From Ectothiorhodospiraceae bacterium WFHF3C12 (lineage in GTDB: Bacteria > Pseudomonadota > Gammaproteobacteria > Nitrococcales > Nitrococcaceae), in NCBI GenBank assembly GCA_013519935.1, contig JACDUA010000003.1, positions 1-64,000 of the forward strand: a stretch of DNA of 64,000 bases, in the 5' to 3' direction. Below, piece after piece: positions 1 to 5,390 of this stretch. Numbering within the stretch: position 1 is the stretch's first letter; each line of letters opens with the position of its first letter. Both the position numbers and the translations under genes were made by a program. Under the pieces are notes generated by a model. It was not told the origin of the DNA. It saw only the letters and a program-made list of their open reading frames with translations, and made no database searches.

Positions 1-14
1 TGTGGGAGATGAGA

Positions 15-23
15 TAAAGCGGC
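15..23 (+). repeat. Left subterminal inverted repeat of the IS110 element
   Basis: TAAAGCGGC is the exact reverse complement of 1388-1396. It lies 6 bp inside the predicted left end. Confidence 0.8.
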
Positions 24-48
24 GCGGTTGAAGGATACGGAAGTGAGA

Positions 49-119
49 GGTCAACCTCCCGGGTATTTTCAACACGAGGTCGCGCAAGCGCCTCAAAAGC
101 AGACCCTGGGAGGTTGACC
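49..119 (+). promoter_or_regulatory. Stem-loop sequestering the transposase ribosome binding site
   Basis: GGTCAACCTCCC at 49-60 is perfectly complementary to GGGAGGTTGACC at 108-119. GGG (61-63) with CCC (104-106) extends the stem past a one-base bulge. The 3' arm contains the GGGAGG Shine-Dalgarno (108-113) and ends at the base before the ATG at 120. In an RNA reading in from outside, the ribosome site would be fully paired, which would keep transposase synthesis low. Translational control is inferred; the pairing is visible. Confidence 0.7.
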
Positions 120-1151
120 ATGAACAACGTTGGCATCGATGTAGCGGACCGGGCAAGTGCGATGTGCGTGGTCGATGAGCACGGCGAGCAGCTCGGGCAG
201 TGCGAGTGCGCGACCCAGGCCTCGGCGCTGGCCGAGGAGCTGGCTCGGTGGCCGCTCTCGCGGGTGATCATTGAGTCGTCGCCGCTGGCGGAGTGGGTGG
301 CCTCGGTGGCCGAGCGCTGCGGTCACGAAACGGTGATCATCGATGCCCGGGCGGCGCGGCATTTGGTGAACTCGAAGAAGAAGACCGATGCGCGGGATGC
401 CTACACGTTGGCGCGGCTTGGTCAGAGTGGCTGGTATGTGGAGGTTCACCGCAAGTCGGCCTCGGCGCGGGTGATGCGCAGTCGGTTGCAGGCGCGCCAG
501 GGTCTGGTGCGCACGCAGAAGGCGATGGCCGCCCAGATCCGGGGGCTGCTCAAGGCGCACGGGGTGCGCGTAGGCCGGGTGGCCGAGGGTGAGTTTGCCC
601 AGCGGGTGCGTGAGCTCGCCGGTGCCGAGGTGCCGCAGCTGCTGGAGAGCCTGGAGGCGCTGCTCGAGCTCTGGGCGCGGGCCGGCGAGCAGGCCAAGGC
701 GCTGAAGCGCTCGATGCAGCGCGCCCGTGTCGAGCCCGAGCACGAGGCGGTGGCCGAGCAGCTGCAGAGCGTGCCGGGGGTAGGCCCGCTGGTCAGCCGG
801 GCGTACGTGGCGACGGTCGATGATCCGCGGCGCTTTCACCGGGCCGAGGCGGTGCCGGATTACCTGGGGCTGTCGCCGAGCGTGCACCAGACGGGTGAGA
901 CTGAATACCGTGGGCGGATCACCAAGGAAGGCGATGAGCTGCTGCGCTGGCACTTGGTGGAGGCCGCCCATTCGCTGCTCAACCGGGGGCCGGACTGCGC
1001 ACTCAAGCGCTGGGGCGAAGCCCTTCGCCAGCGCAAGGGTGGGGCCAAGGCCAAGGTGGCCGTGGCGCGCAAGCTGGCGATGCTGCTCTATCGGCTGTGG
1101 TTGAGCGGGGAGCGATTCGACACGCAGCGCGGCCTGGCGACGGCGAGCTGA
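120..1151 (+). CDS. IS110-family DEDD recombinase/transposase
   Basis: A 343-aa recombinase that, guided by a bridge RNA, moves the element through a circular intermediate. The N-terminal RuvC-like DEDD domain shows GIDVAD (Asp7), the Glu of IIESS (about 49), and TDARDA with the last two Asp (near 90). A coiled segment follows. The C-terminal Transposase_20 domain includes SVPGVGPL and LGLSPSVHQTG...GRITKEGDELLRW. The ATG at 120 is chosen because GGGAGG lies 6 nt upstream; a TTG at 114 in the same frame overlaps that site. One oddity is that the Tnp-domain position usually written SG, holding the catalytic Ser in IS621, reads TG here. No frameshift or internal stop is present, so the copy looks recent or intact. 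Confidence 0.95.
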   Translation: MNNVGIDVADRASAMCVVDEHGEQLGQCECATQASALAEELARWPLSRVIIESSPLAEWVASVAERCGHETVIIDARAARHLVNSKKKTDARDAYTLARLGQSGWYVEVHRKSASARVMRSRLQARQGLVRTQKAMAAQIRGLLKAHGVRVGRVAEGEFAQRVRELAGAEVPQLLESLEALLELWARAGEQAKALKRSMQRARVEPEHEAVAEQLQSVPGVGPLVSRAYVATVDDPRRFHRAEAVPDYLGLSPSVHQTGETEYRGRITKEGDELLRWHLVEAAHSLLNRGPDCALKRWGEALRQRKGGAKAKVAVARKLAMLLYRLWLSGERFDTQRGLATAS

Positions 1152-1179
1152 GCTGCCATCGCGACAGAGCCCATGGCTG

Positions 1180-1345
1180 GCTAAGCCGATAGCCGAGTTC
1201 CAAGCGGGAGCGGTTTAAGGGTTCGGTCACGCGGACCAAGAACGCGCCTTGGGGCAGACGACCCCGTGTGGGAGATCCTGGCCGCGTGCTCCGAACCCAT
1301 CTTGCGGCGCACAGCGACCGCGTAGAGAAGCCTGAAGACCCTTAA
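1180..1345 (+). ncRNA. Predicted IS110 bridge RNA with target- and donor-binding loops
   Basis: The non-coding right end, where IS1111-type elements encode their RNA, folds into two internal-loop hairpins. Target loop: CGCGG (1230-1234) pairs with CCGCG (1282-1286), and an inner GGGG/CCCC hairpin lies at 1251-1265. Its two strands carry ACGCGCCT (1242-1249) and TGTGGGAG (1267-1274), which together spell both halves and the AG/CT core of the occupied 14-nt site. Donor loop: an inner GCGGCGC...GCG-A-CCGC hairpin (1304-1321) is flanked by CATCT (1298-1302) and TAGAGAAG (1323-1330). These match the element's left end with core (1-strand complement) and its right end with core (1395-1402). The RNA ends are approximate; the guide matches are direct sequence observations. 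Confidence 0.75.
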
Positions 1346-1375
1346 GCCGCAGTCCCTTCTACACAATCCGGGCGG

Positions 1376-1381
1376 TTGACA
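1376..1381 (+). promoter_or_regulatory. Outward-facing -35 box in the IS right end
   Basis: A perfect TTGACA points out of the element, 19 bp from its right end. In the circular form (right end-AG-left end) the hexamer 17 bp downstream would be GAAGAT; in the present insertion it is GAAGGC. IS110-family circles are known to build a junction promoter this way. The -10 partner is weak, so the call is tentative. Confidence 0.4.
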
Positions 1382-1387
1382 TCCGGG

Positions 1388-1396
1388 GCCGCTTTA
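1388..1396 (+). repeat. Right subterminal inverted repeat of the IS110 element
   Basis: GCCGCTTTA is the exact reverse complement of 15-23, 4 bp inside the predicted right end. Confidence 0.8.
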
Positions 1397-1400
1397 GAGA

Positions 1401-1700
1401 AGGCGCGTCCCCGCGGCGACGGCTTTCGGATGCCCGAATCGCTGCGGCGGGGACGATCGATCGGCCAAACCGGTTCGCGGCCAGAGGCCGCTCCTACAAC
1501 ACCCCGGGTGCCCCGGGGTATGGCGAATCTTGCGGGAGGCGCGTCCCCGCGGCGATGGTTTGCGGATGCCATGATCGCGGCGAGGACGCCGCTCCCACAG
1601 CAGGATTCCACCCCGGCGGGTCTGCGAAGGCTGTGGGAGGCGCGTCCCCGCGGCGATGGCTTTCGAATGCCCGGATCGCCGCAGGGATGCCACTTCGAAA
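1401..1700. repeat. Cluster of REP-like palindromes (half of one displaced by the IS)
   Basis: Three units of the GGCGCGTCCCCGCGGCGA type occur at 1402, 1537 and 1639. They alternate with inverted partners such as GGCGAGGACGCCGCTCCCAC (about 1579-1598), so adjacent units can fold into long hairpins, as in BIME/REP pairs. A second palindrome type, TTCGCGGCC-AGA-GGCCGCTCC (about 1471), resembles Pseudomonas putida REP ending in GCTCCTAC. The first unit lacks its TGTGGG half, which lies at position 1 on the other side of the IS. No gene is seen in this stretch. Confidence 0.8.
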
Positions 1701-1708
1701 TAACCGCG

Positions 1709-3001
1709 CTATTCGGCCGCGCCCGCCGCCTGCAGCGCCTGGTCGATATCCCAGAGGATGTCGTCGATGGTTTCCAGGCCGATGGACAGCCGGATCATGT
1801 CCGGGGGCACGCCCGCGGCCACCTGGTCTTCCTCGGATAGCTGCCGGTGGGTGGTGGACGCGGGGTGAATGACCAGGGTCTTGGCGTCGCCGACGTTGGC
1901 GAGATGGCTCAGGAACTGCACGTTCTCGATGAACTTCACCCCGGCTTCCTGGCCGCCGCGGATGCCGAAGCTGATGATCGCCCCGGCGCCCTTGGGCAGA
2001 TACTGCTGCGCCAGCTCGTTGTAGGGGCTGTCCGGCAGCCCGGCGTAGCGCACCCAGGACACGCCCGGATGCTCCGCCAGGAACCGCGCCACCGCCATGG
2101 CGTTCTCGCAGTGGCGCTCCATGCGCAGCGGCAGTGTCTCCAGCCCCTGCAGGAACAGGAAGGCGTGCTGCGGCGCCAGGGTCGGCCCCATGGTGCGCAG
2201 GGTCTCGGTCCGGCATTTCATGGTGTAGCCGAAGTCGCCGAAGGTCTCGTAGAAGCGCACGCCGTGATAGCCCGCCGACGGCTCCACCATGCCGGGGAAA
2301 TTGCCGTTGTCCCAGGGGAACTTGCCGGACTCCACGATCACGCCGCCGATGGCGGTGCCGTGGCCGCAGATGAACTTGGTGGCGGAATGGACGATGATAT
2401 CGGCGCCGTGCTCGATGGGCCGGCAGAGATTCGGCGTCGCCAGGGTGTTGTCCACCATCAGGGGCAGACCGGCCTCGTGGGCGATATCGGCCACGGCGGC
2501 GATATCCAGCACGTTGCCCAGCGGGTTGCCGATGGTCTCCGCGTAGACCACCTTCGTCTTCGGCGTGATGGCCCTGCGGAAGTTCTCCGGGTCGTGGGGA
2601 TCGACGAAGTGCGTGTTGATGCCCAGCTTGCGGAACGTGACGTCCAGCTGGCTGAACGTGCCGCCGTAGAGGGTCCGCGCGGCGACGATCTCGTCGCCGG
2701 CCTCCAGCAGCGTCAGCAACGCCACCGTCTGTGCCGCCATGCCCGAGGCGACCGCCAGCCCCGCCCGGCCCTTCTCCAGCGCCGCCATGCGCTCCTCGAA
2801 GACCGCGTTGGTCGGGTTCATCATCCGACCGTAGATGTTGCCGAAGGTCTGCAGGTTGAACAGGCTCGCGGCGTGATCGGTGCTGTCGAAAACGTAGGAC
2901 GTGGTCTGGTAGATGGGCGTCGCCCTGGCGCCCGTGGCCGCGTCCGGAATCTGGCCGGCGTGCAGGCAGAGCGTTTCGAATCCGTATTCCCGGTCTGTCA
3001 T
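1709..3001 (-). CDS. metY: O-acetylhomoserine sulfhydrylase (aminocarboxypropyltransferase)
   Basis: A 430-aa cytosolic PLP enzyme of the Cys/Met metabolism family. It condenses O-acetylhomoserine with sulfide to make homocysteine, the direct sulfhydrylation route to methionine. Visible features are the family start LCLHAGQ, YGRMMNPT (cofactor/substrate tyrosine), the PLP lysine in VHSATKF (about Lys209), and STTHRQLSEE followed by GVPPDMIRLSIGLE near the C-terminus. Length and motifs fit the MetY branch rather than the shorter MetB/MetC enzymes. It lies 36 bp downstream of the CoA-binding gene on the same strand and probably shares its transcript. Its downstream flank is the REP-like cluster. 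Confidence 0.93.
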   Translation of the reverse strand: MTDREYGFETLCLHAGQIPDAATGARATPIYQTTSYVFDSTDHAASLFNLQTFGNIYGRMMNPTNAVFEERMAALEKGRAGLAVASGMAAQTVALLTLLEAGDEIVAARTLYGGTFSQLDVTFRKLGINTHFVDPHDPENFRRAITPKTKVVYAETIGNPLGNVLDIAAVADIAHEAGLPLMVDNTLATPNLCRPIEHGADIIVHSATKFICGHGTAIGGVIVESGKFPWDNGNFPGMVEPSAGYHGVRFYETFGDFGYTMKCRTETLRTMGPTLAPQHAFLFLQGLETLPLRMERHCENAMAVARFLAEHPGVSWVRYAGLPDSPYNELAQQYLPKGAGAIISFGIRGGQEAGVKFIENVQFLSHLANVGDAKTLVIHPASTTHRQLSEEDQVAAGVPPDMIRLSIGLETIDDILWDIDQALQAAGAAE

Positions 3002-3037
3002 CGGTCAACCCCTGGTGAAACTGGATCGCGCCCCGGC

Positions 3038-3508
3038 TCAGTAGGGCACGTACCGCGAGCGGTGGGAGGAGACGACGCCGGTGTTGACGCCGACGAAGTT
3101 CAGCCCGCCGAAAAGCCGCGCATACTCGATCTTCATGCAGCGGTCCATGACCACGTCCAGCCCGGCTGCGCGCGCCTTGGCCGCGGCCTCTTCGTGCACG
3201 ACGCCGATCTGCATCCAGACCACCCTGGCGCCGATCTCGATGGCCTGATCCACCAGCGCCGGGACTTCCTCGGGCCGGCGGAAGATGTCCACCACGTCCA
3301 CGCGGGCCGGTACCTCCAGCAGGTCCGCATAGCAGCGCTGGCCCAGCACCTCGGTCTCGCCGGGGTTAACCGGGATGACCTCGTAACCGTGGTCAATGAG
3401 ATACTTGGCCGCGAAGTTGCTCGGGCGATGCCATTTGGACGACAGGCCCACGACGGCAATGCTGTGGTTTTCGCGCAGGATGCGGCGCATGGTTGGGATG
3501 TCGGTCAT
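3038..3508 (-). CDS. CoA-binding domain protein (YccU-like)
   Basis: A 156-aa single-domain protein of the CoA_binding_2 family, a Rossmann-like fold related to the nucleotide-binding domain of succinyl-CoA synthetase alpha. It shows SIAVVGLSSKWHRPSNFAAKYL, split here as the AVVGLS phosphate loop and the RPS..AAKYL helix. It also has VIPVNPGETEVLG, the DVVDIFRRPEEVP strand-turn, and the WMQIGV..EEAA segment. All are hallmarks of YccU/YneT proteins. The biological role of these proteins is not established. The gene precedes metY with a 36-bp gap, so co-transcription is likely and suggests a link to sulfur or acyl metabolism, which is inference only. Confidence 0.85.
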   Translation of the reverse strand: MTDIPTMRRILRENHSIAVVGLSSKWHRPSNFAAKYLIDHGYEVIPVNPGETEVLGQRCYADLLEVPARVDVVDIFRRPEEVPALVDQAIEIGARVVWMQIGVVHEEAAAKARAAGLDVVMDRCMKIEYARLFGGLNFVGVNTGVVSSHRSRYVPY

Positions 3509-3980
3509 GCGGTGATTCCTCGACTGTGCCGGCGGCCCGGTCTATTGTCGTGCAGGGCGGCGCCCATGAAAAGCACCGTGCGACGGCACGTCGTGCCGCG
3601 CGCATGGGGAAGGCATTAGCGCTGCAAACGGCTGGGGGTGGCACGCGCCGGTCAACGCCGCCGGCACGCGCTGCTGACACGACACGAAACCCGGCGCGGG
3701 GCTGGCGTGAACTGTGTTGCGTTACGTACATTCGCGAGTTGGCACGTCCGCGCGGTTTGAGTAGCGTGTGTGAGGGCTTTGGGTTCACCGAACGGACTGT
3801 TCGACTTGTACCGTTGCACATTGGATAGTGTTGATCCTCACGCGGCAGGGGGCCGCGCTCATCAGGGACGCCATCTCATCCCGGTGCCGCCTTCCGCCGC
3901 TTGCGAACCGTATCATCCGAGGCGAAACCGGCTCGGCACGGTGGCGCATGAAAAAGACTAAGGACGGGAGCGACGTCTAA
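3509..3980. other. Intergenic region, 472 bp, divergent between the CoA-binding gene and the phc-like operon
   Basis: It must contain the promoters for both flanking transcripts. I see no convincing -35/-10 pair at good spacing, no tRNA and no credible gene. A small CGAAC-5-GTTCG palindrome lies at 3789-3803. A sequence of GGGAG type at 3966-3970 is the ribosome site for the GTG at 3981. Confidence 0.5.
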
Positions 3981-5390
3981 GTGGCAACGGTTCACAGCCT
4001 GAATAACCTAATCGTCTTCCGGAACAGCCAGGGTGTCCAGGCGCGCGGCAACCTAGTCAAGGTCTCCCGTACCACCCTCATCTTCGAGGTCTACAACCCC
4101 TACTCCATCGTCCAGCTCAGTGAGGTTCTCCACGACGTGGAGATCCGCAGCGGCGATCGCGTGATCTACAGGGGCCGCGCGGTGGTCAGCGGCCTGGTGA
4201 ACACCGGGCTGATGCTCATCGTCTCCGCGAGCCTGCTGGACCCCTGGTCGGAGCTCATCGGCCTCGCCGGCGACAGCGAGACCATCCGCGAGCAGGTCAA
4301 CGAGTTCGTCGAGGAGTGGCAGGGCAACCAGCGCATCCGGCCCGACTACCAGCTCAGCGTCTCGCGCCTGCGCTCCTTCCTCAGCGCGCTCAACCGCTGG
4401 ATGGAGCATCTGGATTTCCAGGACGAGCCGGTGGCGGCCATGGAACCCGAACGGCTCGACGCCCTGTTCGAGGACCTGGCCCAACCGCTGGTGCCCCAGC
4501 TCATGGAGCTGTTCCAGGACTTCGAGGTCCAGGCCGCCCGGGTCGACGAGGAAGAGCGCGTCGCCCACATGCGCTACGCCCAGGAGGATCTGCATCCGCT
4601 GCTGATGCGCGCGCCCTTCGTGCACCGCACCTATCACAAGCCGCTGGGCTACGCCGGCGACTACGAAATGGTGAACATGATGCTGCGCGATTCCCGGGAG
4701 GGGCCGACCATCTACGCGCAGCTGATCAATACGCTCTATCTGGAGACGGGCCCCGCCGAGGCCCACCGCAACCGCATCGAGATCCTCGTGGACTGGCTGC
4801 GCCGGCGCGTGGAAGCCGGCGAGGGCCTGGACCGACCGCTTCGGGTGCTCAACATCGGCTGCGGTCCCGCCGTGGAGCTGCAACGCCTGCTGCGCCGGGA
4901 GCCGCGGCTGGCGAACTGCCAGATCACCCTGGTGGATTTCAGCGAAGAGACGCTGAACTACACCCGGGAACAGATGGAAAGGGCGATGTCCGAAAGCGGC
5001 GTGAAACCCGATATCCGCTACGTCCAGGAGTCGGTTCACGGCCTGTTGCGCCGCGCCACGAAGGGAGACGACGGCACCAGCGACGATTATTACGACGTCA
5101 TTTACTGCGCGGGCCTGTTCGATTATCTCTCAGACCGGATCTGCTCGCGGCTGCTCAACCTGTTCCACCAGTGGTGCGTGCCCCGCGGCGAGATCCTCGC
5201 CACCAATGTGCACCCGGCCAACCCCGCCCGGAACTGGATGGAACACCTGCTGGAGTGGTACCTGATCTACCGGGACGAGGCCGGCATGGAGAAGCTCGGC
5301 GCGCCGTTCACGGATCACGAGATCTTCCGCGACTCCACCGGGATCAACATCTTCCTCAAGATATTCAAGAGGCAGGGCGGCGGACGATGA
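3981..5390 (+). CDS. PilZ-like/SAM methyltransferase, PhcB-like (3-hydroxy-fatty-acid methyl ester synthase family)
   Basis: A 469-aa two-part protein. Residues 1-95 look like a PilZ-type barrel (GNLVKVSRTTLIFEVYNP, IRSGDRVIYRGRAVVSGL) without a clear c-di-GMP motif. A helical middle follows (LSALNRWMEHLDFQ, HPLLMRAPFVHRTYHKPLGYAGDYEMV). The class I methyltransferase core starts near residue 288 with LNIGCGPAVEL, then VDFSEETL and YCAGLFDYLSD. This arrangement matches proteins annotated as extracellular-factor 3-hydroxypalmitate methyl ester synthases (PhcB). The start is GTG, about 10 nt after GGGAG. It overlaps the kinase by ATGA and heads the operon. The substrate is inferred from family and neighbours. 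Confidence 0.75.
   Translation: MATVHSLNNLIVFRNSQGVQARGNLVKVSRTTLIFEVYNPYSIVQLSEVLHDVEIRSGDRVIYRGRAVVSGLVNTGLMLIVSASLLDPWSELIGLAGDSETIREQVNEFVEEWQGNQRIRPDYQLSVSRLRSFLSALNRWMEHLDFQDEPVAAMEPERLDALFEDLAQPLVPQLMELFQDFEVQAARVDEEERVAHMRYAQEDLHPLLMRAPFVHRTYHKPLGYAGDYEMVNMMLRDSREGPTIYAQLINTLYLETGPAEAHRNRIEILVDWLRRRVEAGEGLDRPLRVLNIGCGPAVELQRLLRREPRLANCQITLVDFSEETLNYTREQMERAMSESGVKPDIRYVQESVHGLLRRATKGDDGTSDDYYDVIYCAGLFDYLSDRICSRLLNLFHQWCVPRGEILATNVHPANPARNWMEHLLEWYLIYRDEAGMEKLGAPFTDHEIFRDSTGINIFLKIFKRQGGGR

Larger units (their letters stand above)
9..1400 (+). mobile_element. IS110-family insertion sequence, IS1111-like layout
   Basis: The element carries one DEDD transposase and about 240 bp of non-coding DNA on the right. 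A perfect 9-bp subterminal inverted repeat (TAAAGCGGC at 15-23, GCCGCTTTA at 1388-1396) lies 6 bp and 4 bp inside the proposed ends, as in the IS1111 subgroup. AG flanks both sides (7-8 and 1401-1402). Removing 9-1400 plus one AG joins TGTGGG-AG to GCGCGTCCCC, restoring exactly the REP-like sequence present elsewhere (for example 1632-1645). The ends are therefore inferred from the restored target. AG on this strand is CT on the other, the core dinucleotide known for IS621. The left flank is only 8 bp before the window edge. Confidence 0.88.

Noticed and set aside
1376-1872. Open frames through the REP cluster after the IS
   Set aside because: They encode translated palindromes (PRGDGFRMP-type text) and run antisense into metY; no coding signal.
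1847-3619. 590-aa open frame antisense to metY
   Set aside because: His/Gly/Val-rich shadow with no family look; MetY on the other strand is complete.
3002-3700. SAM or other sulfur riboswitch upstream of metY
   Set aside because: Only 36 bp separate metY from the upstream gene, and I could not recognise a riboswitch core upstream of 3508. A covariance-model search of that region would settle it.
3770-3961. Possible 63-aa gene before the phc-like operon
   Set aside because: No ribosome site, no recognisable domain, and it ends just before the true operon start.
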